From an uncultured Bacteroidales bacterium (GTDB lineage: Bacteria; Bacteroidota; Bacteroidia; Bacteroidales; Paludibacteraceae), in NCBI GenBank assembly GCA_937886455.1, contig CALGCU010000082.1, forward strand, positions 1 to 6,787: a stretch of DNA of 6,787 nucleotides, written 5' to 3'. This document shows, in pieces, positions 1 through 4,980 of this stretch (positions within the stretch are counted from its first letter, which is position 1; every line of letters begins with the position of its first letter). The position numbers and the translations under genes are program-made. The notes below the pieces were generated by a model, which was not told where the DNA came from, ran no database searches, and worked only from the letters and a program-made list of their open reading frames with translations.

Positions 1-20
1 GGATGGTCTGAGTGTGGGGT

Positions 21-60
21 AAAGAAAAAAGAGTGCATTGGTGTGGCCGTATGCACTCTT
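21..60 (-). terminator. Rho-independent terminator of the Lrp-family gene
   Basis: A perfect 10-bp stem is formed by AAGAGTGCAT (29-38) and ATGCACTCTT (51-60), with a 12-nt loop. Read on the minus strand it is followed by a U-rich tract (the A-rich run 21-30), and it lies 28 bp past the stop codon of the Lrp/AsnC gene. On the plus strand a weaker T-rich stretch follows (about 63-69), so it might also stop transcription entering from the left. Confidence 0.85.
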
Positions 61-87
61 ATGTTTTTTATGTGTGTTTTGAGGGGG

Positions 88-579
88 TTATTCGTTGAGT
101 ATAATGTCTTCTTCTGTTCCGAAGATGTTGAGTTGTCGATGGAATATTTCTTCTAGGGATAGTTGGAATGTTTCTGTGTTTGCTACTCCGTCTATTGAGG
201 AGAGTCTGTCTAAAATGAGATGAAGCAGGTGTTTGTTGTCTTTTGCATAGACTTTGACAAACATGGAGTATTTACCTGTGGTGTAGTGACATTCTACGAC
301 TTCTTGTATGGCTTTTAGTTCTTCTACCACATTGTTTAGTTTTTTTGTGTCGGTGAGTTTTATACCGATGTAGGCGCATGTTTGGTAGCCTACTTTGTAT
401 GTGTCAACTGTAAATTCCGATCCTTTAATTACTCCCAAAGTGAGGAGTTTTTGTATGCGTTGGTGAATGGCCGCTCCTGACACGCCGCACTCACGTGCTA
501 TTTCAAGATAAGGTATTCGCGCATTGTTAGAAACGAGGTGGAGAATTTTTTTGTCTAACTGGCTTAATTGTTGTCCCAT
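88..579 (-). CDS. Lrp/AsnC-family transcriptional regulator
   Basis: This 163-residue protein has the two-part Lrp/AsnC layout. Residues about 6-52 are an N-terminal winged/HTH domain (LDKKILHLV, then IARECGVSGAAIHQRIQKL as the HTH, then LGVIKG). Residues about 65-145 are a RAM-type ligand and oligomerisation domain (GIKL, then the turn CHYTTGKYSMFVKV, then ending in ETFQLSLEEI). Proteins of this family form dimers to octamers and usually sense amino acids; the ligand here cannot be read from the sequence. I chose the ATG at 577-579, which begins MGQQLSQLDKK. An upstream in-frame ATG at 634-636 lies inside the predicted promoter, and its extra 19 residues do not resemble the family. The gene is transcribed alone, divergently from the HIT-argR pair, so it could regulate that pair or itself through the shared spacer (inference). 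Family assignment is firm; specificity is unknown. Confidence 0.93.
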   Translation of the reverse strand: MGQQLSQLDKKILHLVSNNARIPYLEIARECGVSGAAIHQRIQKLLTLGVIKGSEFTVDTYKVGYQTCAYIGIKLTDTKKLNNVVEELKAIQEVVECHYTTGKYSMFVKVYAKDNKHLLHLILDRLSSIDGVANTETFQLSLEEIFHRQLNIFGTEEDIILNE

Positions 580-605
580 AGTATTAGTGTATAAAATATT
601 TGCGT

Positions 606-637
606 CAAAGTTAATACATTTTCTTTGGATTATCAAA
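606..637 (-). promoter_or_regulatory. Bacteroidota sigma-A-type promoter for the Lrp-family gene
   Basis: On the minus strand, TTTG (634-637) is followed by exactly 20 nt and then TAACTTTG (606-613), matching the Bacteroidota consensus TTTG-N19-21-TAnnTTTG at every defined position. The predicted start site near 599 gives a leader of about 20 nt before the ATG at 579. It rules out the longer start at 636. Confidence 0.8.
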
Positions 638-682
638 AATCTTTATTTATTCGCGTTGGAAGTGTATGAAATTTTGGTGGTG

Positions 683-714
683 TTTGTGTTTTTAGTGCAA
701 ATTTCCTATCTTCG
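683..714 (+). promoter_or_regulatory. Bacteroidota sigma-A-type promoter for the HIT-argR operon
   Basis: TTTG (683-686) is followed by a 20-nt spacer and TATCTTCG (707-714), which differs from TAnnTTTG by one base. The expected start near 721 gives a leader of about 33 nt before the ATG at 754. It is divergent from the Lrp-family promoter, with 45 bp between the two -33 elements, so one bound regulator could affect both. Confidence 0.72.
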
Positions 715-753
715 TAAACTGTAAATATCTTTCATTTATTAAAACGATTTATT

Positions 754-1185
754 ATGTATAGTGATCCTAAAAATTGTCTTTATTGCACGAATAATCAGAC
801 ATTGGTTGATTTGATGTTGCCTATCGGCCATTTGCGTGTTTCTCGCGTTTTTTTGTTTAAGGAGCAGACTTATCATGGTCGTTGTTTGGTGGCGTATGAT
901 GGTCATGTGAATGATTTGAATGAGTTGGACGATGCTCAACGAAATGATTTTATGGCTGATGTTGCTGATGTGACACGTGCTATGCAACAGGAGTTTAATC
1001 CTGAAAAGATTAATTATGGAGCTTATAGTGACAAGTTGTCACACTTGCATTTTCATTTGGCTCCAAAGTATGTGGATGGTCCGGATTATGGTGGTACATT
1101 CCGCATGAACCCGGGTGAAGTGTATCTCACAGAGGAGGAATATGATGATATGATTAAACGTATGCAGGTACGTTTGGGACTTTAA
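754..1185 (+). CDS. HIT-family (histidine triad) nucleotide-binding protein
   Basis: This 143-residue protein has the HIT signature SHLHFHLAPK, with His97, His99 and His101 forming the H-x-H-x-H triad. The preceding KINYGAYSDK block (85-94) matches the usual substrate loop before the triad. Proteins of this superfamily are nucleotide hydrolases or transferases acting on the alpha-phosphate of substrates such as AMP-lysine, Ap4A or adenylated compounds; the middle His is normally the nucleophile. Cys8-x2-Cys11 near the N-terminus resembles the Cys pair that with later His residues binds zinc in some HIT proteins; I infer this only weakly. There is no signal peptide, so it should be cytosolic. 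It is the first gene of an operon with argR, which starts 14 bp after its stop. The leader contains two direct copies of ATTTATTA (734-741 and 747-754), the second ending at the start codon. The substrate is unknown. Confidence 0.9.
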   Translation: MYSDPKNCLYCTNNQTLVDLMLPIGHLRVSRVFLFKEQTYHGRCLVAYDGHVNDLNELDDAQRNDFMADVADVTRAMQQEFNPEKINYGAYSDKLSHLHFHLAPKYVDGPDYGGTFRMNPGEVYLTEEEYDDMIKRMQVRLGL

Positions 1186-1199
1186 AAAGATAAGAGGAT

Positions 1200-1661
1200 A
1201 TGAATGCTAAGTTGCAACGTCAGGAGTTGATTAAGACATTGCTGCGCACTGAGTTTATTTCTGACCAGGACGGTTTACGTAAGGCTTTGCAGAAGCGTGG
1301 TGTGAAGGCAACGCAAGCTACATTGTCGCGCGACTTTGCCGAATTGGGTGTGAAGCGTGTCATTACTCCATCGGGTAAAGGACGTTATGTAATTCCGGTG
1401 GAAACTATCTGTCAAGAAGAGCCGACATCTACTCATGAGTCAAAGGGTGTTTCTTTGGTAACCGGCATTGAGTTTGCGGGACGATTCCTTGTGGTTAAGA
1501 CACGTCCTGCGTGTGCTTTGCAACTTGCACAGGCAATAGATGTTGCCGATATTCCTCTCATTGCCGGAACTATTGCCGGGTATGACACCATCTTGGTTAT
1601 TCCTCGTGAGAATTGCCAGCGGGAAGATTTGATGTTTATGTTGCAACCGCTTTTGAAATAA
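1200..1661 (+). CDS. argR: ArgR-family arginine repressor
   Basis: At 153 residues it has the normal ArgR length. Residues 1-70 form the winged-helix DNA-binding domain, with the signature QATLSRDFAELGVKRV (39-54). Residues about 82-153 form the hexamerisation and arginine-binding domain, with ATG-region motif GTIAGYDTILVIPRE (123-137). Family members bind ARG boxes and repress arginine synthesis, or activate catabolism, when L-arginine is bound. The family normally has two adjacent Asp in GTIAGDDT. Here the first is Tyr128 (codon TAT) and only Asp129 remains, so ligand response may be changed. No arginine-biosynthesis gene is next to it, unlike the arg clusters in which argR is found in many relatives; it may be a second paralogue. 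It is co-transcribed with the HIT gene; AAGAGG (1192-1197) is a purine-rich ribosome-binding site, though close to the ATG. The family is sure; arginine as ligand is less so. Confidence 0.9.
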   Translation: MNAKLQRQELIKTLLRTEFISDQDGLRKALQKRGVKATQATLSRDFAELGVKRVITPSGKGRYVIPVETICQEEPTSTHESKGVSLVTGIEFAGRFLVVKTRPACALQLAQAIDVADIPLIAGTIAGYDTILVIPRENCQREDLMFMLQPLLK

Positions 1662-1702
1662 TGTATTTCCGGTGTGGGGTGAACATTCACTGCCAGGCTT
1701 GT

Positions 1703-1751
1703 AAAAAAGAAACAACGGCCGTCCTTTGATGTGGAGAGCCGTTGTTTTTTT
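1703..1751. terminator. Bidirectional terminator between argR and htpG
   Basis: AACAACGGC (1711-1719) pairs perfectly with GCCGTTGTT (1738-1746) around an 18-nt loop, which could pair further through TCC (1722-1724) and GGA (1733-1735). The plus strand ends in a T run (1745-1751) and the minus strand ends in a run complementary to the A-rich 1703-1710. It therefore works as a shared intrinsic terminator for the convergent argR (stop at 1661) and htpG (stop at 1781). A separate small hairpin, CTAAGT (1754-1759) with ACTTAG (1766-1771), lies between it and the htpG stop codon. Confidence 0.88.
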
Positions 1752-1780
1752 ACCTAAGTGTGTAAACTTAGTGTGTCGGT

Positions 1781-3841
1781 TTATTTCAGCACGTTCACGC
1801 TGCGTTTGACAAATGCGGCTAATGCTTCACCTTTCAGCAGATTGCTTGCCAGGAGTGCAATGTCAATCAGTTGCTTAACTGTGTTGTTTTCTGCTGCATA
1901 ATTGACATAGATGTCTTTAATGTCTTTTTTGAGACGTGCCACTTCTTTGGTGATTGCTTCTGCTTGGTCTTTTTCTTCGGTGGTGAGGTCTTCTGTCTTT
2001 TTGTCTTTTTGTGCATTCTTGATTTGCTCTTCTTCTTGTTGTTTTTCTTTGAGCAGTTGAGCAATTGGATTTACTTTTTCAGCACACTCGCCTTCTCCTT
2101 TTTGGAGGATGTCTTTGATGAGAGGGTGAGCTGTGTTTACCACCAATTTATAAGAGTCGGGCATTTCACCATAGAAACTCATCATTCCACCTCCCATTGC
2201 TGACATGTCTTTCATGCGGCGCATAAATTCTTCTTGTGTGAGGAATACCGGCAGTGCATCTTCGCTGATGTGTTCAAATCCGACAATAAAGTTGGTTTTC
2301 TCCATCTTAGGAAGTTGTGAGGAGAACATGTTTTCTAAGGCAGATTGTTGCTCTTGCGTTAGTTCTACCTTTTGTTCTTCCTCTTTCTTGATGAGGTTTT
2401 CTACGATGTCACTATCCACTCTTACAAATCGTGTCTTTTCATTCTTTTGTTCCATCTGACTGATAATGTGTACATCCAATTGGCTATCCATCAGGAGCAC
2501 ATCATAGCCTTTTTCCTTCGCACGTTCGATGTATGCATATTGCGCATCTGTGTCGTTGGCATACAGATAAATGAGTTGGTCTTCTTTGTCTTTTTGATTG
2601 GCTTCGATGAGTTGTTTGTATTCTTCGTATGTGAAGTACTTTTTATCTACATTACGCAACAGAGCACATCCTGCCACACGTTCATAGAACTTTTCATCGC
2701 TCAGCATACCATATTGAATAAAGAGCTTGATGTCTTCCCATTTTTCTTCAAATTGCGGTCTGTCGTTTTTGAAGATTTCGGCAAGTCTGTCAGCTACTTT
2801 CTTGGTGATATGTCCGGAGATTTTTTTCACGTTTCCATCACTTTGCAGGTAAGATCTTGAAACGTTGAGCGGGATGTCCGGCGAGTCGATGACGCCATGC
2901 AACAGGGTTAAATATTCCGGAACGATGTTTTCTACCGAGTCGGTTACGAACACTTGGTTGCAGTAGAGTTGTATTTTATTTTTGTGTAAATCCATGTTTG
3001 GTTTAATCTTTGGGAAATAAAGGATTCCGGTGAGATTAAATGGATAGTCCACATTCAGATGGATGTGAAATAACGGTTCATCCATTGTCATTGGATACAA
3101 TTCATGGTAGAAATTCTTGTAATCATCTTCTGTGAGGTCAGCCGGTTTTTTGGTCCATGCCGGTTGTGGATTGTTGATTACATTATCTTCTTCAGTTTCC
3201 ACTTGTTTTCCATCTTTCCATTCTTTTTTCTTTCCGAAGACAATCTCAATAGGTAAGAATTTGCAGTATTTTGTGAGCAGTCCTTCTATCTTTGCTTCTT
3301 CTAAGAATTCTTTACACTCGTCGTCAATGTGAAGCACAATGTCAGTTCCGCGTTCAGATTTGATGGTGTCTTCCATAGTGTATTCAGGACTTCCGTCGCA
3401 TGACCAATGAACAGCAGCAGCCTCTTCCTTATAAGATTGGGTGAAGATTTCCACTTTTTTAGCCACCATGAAAGCCGAATAGAATCCAAGTCCAAAATGT
3501 CCTATAATGGCTTGTGCATTATCCTTGTATTTATTGACAAATTCTTCAGCTCCGGAAAAAGCAATTTGGTTGATGTACTTGTCCACCTCTTCGGCAGTCA
3601 TACCAATACCATGATCGGAAATGGTGAGTGTACCTTTAGCTGGTTGAATAGAAACCCTGACTTTGCTATCTCCAATTTCACCTTTAAATTCATTAACAGC
3701 AGCTAATGTTTTTAGTTTCTGGGTTGCATCTACAGCATTTGACACCAACTCTCTTAAGAAAATTTCATGGTCGCTGTATAAAAATTTTTTGATGACGGGG
3801 AAGATATTGTCACTTGTTACCCCGATATTTCCTTTTGCCAT
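1781..3841 (-). CDS. htpG: Hsp90-family molecular chaperone HtpG
   Basis: This 686-residue protein is a full-length bacterial Hsp90, a cytosolic ATP-driven dimeric chaperone that remodels client proteins, commonly with DnaK. The N-terminal GHKL ATPase domain (about 1-215) shows the catalytic block ELVSNAVDA (Glu31, Asn35), the ATP-binding DHGIGM (Asp76), the lid FSGAEEF (95-101) and GHFGLGFYSAFMV (114-126). The middle domain (about 230-510) carries LNVSRSYLQ (325-333); Arg329 corresponds to the arginine that contacts the ATP gamma-phosphate. The C-terminal domain holds MSFYGEMPDS (554-563) and ends in the dimerisation segment NTVKQLIDIALL (653-664) and KGEALAAFVKRS (670-681). Residues about 595-645 are a highly charged Lys/Glu/Gln-rich stretch seen in Bacteroidota homologues. 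No MEEVD tail is present, as expected in bacteria. It is transcribed alone, convergent with argR and divergent from an ECF sigma gene. Its upstream region has a palindrome but no CIRCE element. All ATPase residues are intact. Confidence 0.98.
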   Translation of the reverse strand: MAKGNIGVTSDNIFPVIKKFLYSDHEIFLRELVSNAVDATQKLKTLAAVNEFKGEIGDSKVRVSIQPAKGTLTISDHGIGMTAEEVDKYINQIAFSGAEEFVNKYKDNAQAIIGHFGLGFYSAFMVAKKVEIFTQSYKEEAAAVHWSCDGSPEYTMEDTIKSERGTDIVLHIDDECKEFLEEAKIEGLLTKYCKFLPIEIVFGKKKEWKDGKQVETEEDNVINNPQPAWTKKPADLTEDDYKNFYHELYPMTMDEPLFHIHLNVDYPFNLTGILYFPKIKPNMDLHKNKIQLYCNQVFVTDSVENIVPEYLTLLHGVIDSPDIPLNVSRSYLQSDGNVKKISGHITKKVADRLAEIFKNDRPQFEEKWEDIKLFIQYGMLSDEKFYERVAGCALLRNVDKKYFTYEEYKQLIEANQKDKEDQLIYLYANDTDAQYAYIERAKEKGYDVLLMDSQLDVHIISQMEQKNEKTRFVRVDSDIVENLIKKEEEQKVELTQEQQSALENMFSSQLPKMEKTNFIVGFEHISEDALPVFLTQEEFMRRMKDMSAMGGGMMSFYGEMPDSYKLVVNTAHPLIKDILQKGEGECAEKVNPIAQLLKEKQQEEEQIKNAQKDKKTEDLTTEEKDQAEAITKEVARLKKDIKDIYVNYAAENNTVKQLIDIALLASNLLKGEALAAFVKRSVNVLK

Positions 3842-3906
3842 AATTAAGTATTTATAATTTTATTATTTATTACTGATTGTCATCTTTTTATCTTGCGTGT
3901 ATATTT

Positions 3907-3923
3907 AGTCAAAAAAAATGCCA
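3907..3923 (-). promoter_or_regulatory. Possible sigma-54-like -24/-12 element upstream of htpG
   Basis: On the minus strand TGGCA (3919-3923) matches the -24 consensus. Exactly 10 nt separate its GG from a G at 3910, but the next base is A (complement of 3909) instead of the conserved C. The run between the two is mostly T. The predicted start near 3897 gives a 56-nt leader. The same T run also supplies a TTTG that could be a -33 element, but no good TAnnTTTG follows at 19-21 nt. It is a tentative call. Confidence 0.3.
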
Positions 3924-3934
3924 CATTATGCTCT

Positions 3935-3949
3935 CTGCCATTTTGGCAG
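3935..3949. promoter_or_regulatory. Perfect palindrome, probable regulator-binding site upstream of htpG
   Basis: CTGCCA (3935-3940), TTT, TGGCAG (3944-3949) is a perfect 6-bp inverted repeat with a 3-bp centre. A third half-site, TGCCA at 3919-3923, is in direct orientation to the left arm and 17 bp from it. The palindrome lies 93 bp upstream of the htpG start codon. No T run follows on either strand, so it is not a terminator. A dimeric regulator site is the natural reading; the protein is unknown. Confidence 0.55.
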
Positions 3950-4162
3950 TTGATGACTCCCTTATATGAGAAGCCTGATAATTGTGTGTTTATGCTTAAT
4001 TTTTGCTTGTTATTTGATTTTATGATAAAAAAAATAACTTTTTACGAACAAAATGTTTTTCTAATTGTTTTTTCTTATGTTCCGTAAAACCGAATTATCA
4101 AAAATATTAGAATTTGTTATTGAAATGTTAAAATCGTAAAGAATACCTTCATGATTGAAAGT

Positions 4163-4179
4163 TTGGAACGATTTATGCA
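4163..4179 (+). promoter_or_regulatory. Sigma-54-like -24/-12 promoter for the ECF sigma gene
   Basis: The bases TTGGAACGATTTATGCA fit the sigma-54 consensus YTGGCACGRNNNTTGCW with two mismatches. The invariant GG (4165-4166) and GC (4177-4178) are present at the correct 10-nt spacing. A start near 4190 gives a 34-nt leader before the ATG at 4224. The alternative vegetative elements nearby are badly spaced: TTTG (4162-4165) lies only 15 nt before TAAATTTT (4181-4188). GGAAC also resembles an ECF-type -35 box, so autoregulation by the sigma factor itself is another possibility. Confidence 0.5.
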
Positions 4180-4223
4180 GTAAATTTTTATACAACAAAC
4201 CTAGCAACCTAAAACTTAAAAGT

Positions 4224-4730
4224 ATGGCAACAAAAAAAATGGAGGACGAATTACTCCGATTACAAAAGAACATGTACAATTTTGCCTACTCACTTACATT
4301 GAATAGTGAAGATGCGGATGACTTGTTGCAAGATACGTCATTACGCGTGTTGGACAACCAAGAAAAGTTTGCAGAAAACACCAATTTTAAAGGGTGGGTA
4401 CTTACTGTGATGAAAAATATCTTCATTAACAACTATCGCAAGATTGTGCGCAATCAAACGATAATTGATCAAACAGAAGATTTATATCACTTGAACCTCT
4501 CGCAAGATTCAGGTATCATGTCACCTGATGGTCTGTATGCCATGAATGAATTGATGGATGGTATAGACAAATTGCCGGAAGAATTCAGAACCCCTTTCCG
4601 TATGCATGTGGAGGGATATAAGTATGAAGAGATTGCAAAAGAGATGAATCTACCCATTGGCACCGTGAAAAGCCGTATATTTTGGGCGCGTAAGAAATTA
4701 CAGAAAGATTTTATTGACTATAAGTCATAA
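4224..4730 (+). CDS. ECF-family RNA polymerase sigma factor
   Basis: This 168-residue protein has only the two sigma domains typical of extracytoplasmic-function (group 4) sigma factors. Region 2 spans about 8-75, with DADDLLQDTSLRVLD (30-44) as core-binding region 2.1/2.2 and NFKGWVLTVMKNIFINNYRK (54-73) as the -10-recognising 2.3/2.4. A linker (about 76-108) follows. Region 4 spans about 109-163, with LPEEFRTPFRMHVEGY and the HTH YEEIAKEMNLPIGTVKSRIFWARKKLQ, which reads the -35 box. I chose the ATG at 4224 (MATKKMEDELL); another in-frame ATG at 4155 lies upstream of the predicted promoter and adds 23 residues unlike the family. A start at Met6 is also possible. The gene stands alone: no membrane anti-sigma protein follows before the terminator at 4834. 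It is divergent from htpG, which hints at a stress role (inference). It resembles a conserved Bacteroidota sigma factor, but I cannot name the subfamily with certainty. Confidence 0.93.
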   Translation: MATKKMEDELLRLQKNMYNFAYSLTLNSEDADDLLQDTSLRVLDNQEKFAENTNFKGWVLTVMKNIFINNYRKIVRNQTIIDQTEDLYHLNLSQDSGIMSPDGLYAMNELMDGIDKLPEEFRTPFRMHVEGYKYEEIAKEMNLPIGTVKSRIFWARKKLQKDFIDYKS

Positions 4731-4833
4731 TAAAATAGGATATATTGAAGCCCGTGAGGGTGTTACCTGAGGGATATTTTCCCCTTTTATAAAAACGTTT
4801 TTCTCATAAATGAATAATTATTGGATGAATGTG

Positions 4834-4869
4834 TCCGTCTCCGCTGTGAAGCGTGGACGGATTTTTTTT
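4834..4869 (+). terminator. Rho-independent terminator downstream of the ECF sigma gene
   Basis: TCCGTCTCCGC (4834-4844) pairs with GCGTGGACGGA (4851-4861) around the loop TGTGAA, with one internal mismatch, and is followed by eight T (4862-4869). It lies 103 bp after the sigma stop codon, so the mRNA has a fairly long 3' tail. That tail holds GTGAGGG and CTGAGGG repeats, a weak GGGA/TCCC hairpin (4771-4783) and the palindrome AAAAACGTTTTT (4791-4802). Confidence 0.88.
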
Positions 4870-4898
4870 GCTCTTGTTGAGCAAAGTTGCTTGGTGTT

Positions 4899-4941
4899 AA
4901 AAAAAGTAATCTCAACCGCATAAACTCTACGATTGAGATCA
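4899..4941 (-). terminator. Rho-independent terminator of the nth-rmuC operon
   Basis: On the minus strand a 12-bp stem forms between the complements of 4930-4941 and 4907-4918, with two G-U wobbles and an 11-nt loop, followed by seven T (complement of the A run 4899-4905). It lies about 40 bp past the rmuC stop codon. It is tail to tail with the sigma-gene terminator, 29 bp away, so each convergent unit has its own terminator. Confidence 0.87.
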
Positions 4942-4980
4942 CCATTTATTATCTAACAATAATAAATCTAAGTTTGCGGT

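Larger units (their letters stand above)
3842..4223. other. Gene-free divergent spacer between htpG and the ECF sigma gene
   Basis: This 382-bp stretch has no credible coding region on either strand; its short open frames are low-complexity and cross the regulatory motifs. It is very AT-rich, with an A8 run (3911-3918) and another A8 run (4027-4034). It holds a perfect 15-bp palindrome (3935-3949), an extra TGCCA half-site (3919-3923), and two -24/-12-like elements in opposite directions (3907-3923 and 4163-4179). A poor match to the vegetative promoter consensus, TTTG (4013-4016) with an 18-nt spacer to TAACTTTT (4035-4042), lies in the plus direction. Confidence 0.7.

Noticed and set aside
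1754..1771. CTAAGT/ACTTAG inverted repeat just past the htpG stop codon.
   Set aside because: It has a 6-bp AT-rich stem with no adjacent T run; the stronger hairpin beside it explains termination for both genes, so I did not list it as a separate terminator.
1867..3857. Several plus- and minus-strand open frames of 64-162 codons overlapping htpG.
   Set aside because: They are antisense or shifted shadows of htpG with phenylalanine- and cysteine-rich or lysine-rich low-complexity translations, while the htpG frame has all family motifs intact.
3842..3935. CIRCE element or RpoH-type heat-shock promoter before htpG.
   Set aside because: No TTAGCACTC-N9-GAGTGCTAA repeat and no RpoH-like -35/-10 pair could be seen.
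3842..4223. A dif-like XerC/XerD site, given the possible skew switch.
   Set aside because: I compared CATAA/TTATG arrangements in this spacer and elsewhere (for example around 56-67, 3921-3934, 4071-4090 and 4800-4825). None has two half-sites with a 6-8 bp centre that fit a dif consensus.
3893..4279. Short open frames in the htpG/sigma spacer on both strands.
   Set aside because: They are AT-rich, lack a ribosome-binding context and cross the palindrome and promoter elements or the sigma gene start.
4501..4545. AGGT/ACCT small hairpin inside the sigma gene.
   Set aside because: It is a four-base stem within conserved coding sequence, expected by chance.
4810..4923. A 37-codon plus-strand open frame beginning MNNYWMNVSVS downstream of the sigma gene.
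   Set aside because: It runs straight through the sigma-gene terminator hairpin and its T run and into the opposing terminator. It has no promoter or recognisable similarity, so it is a chance frame.
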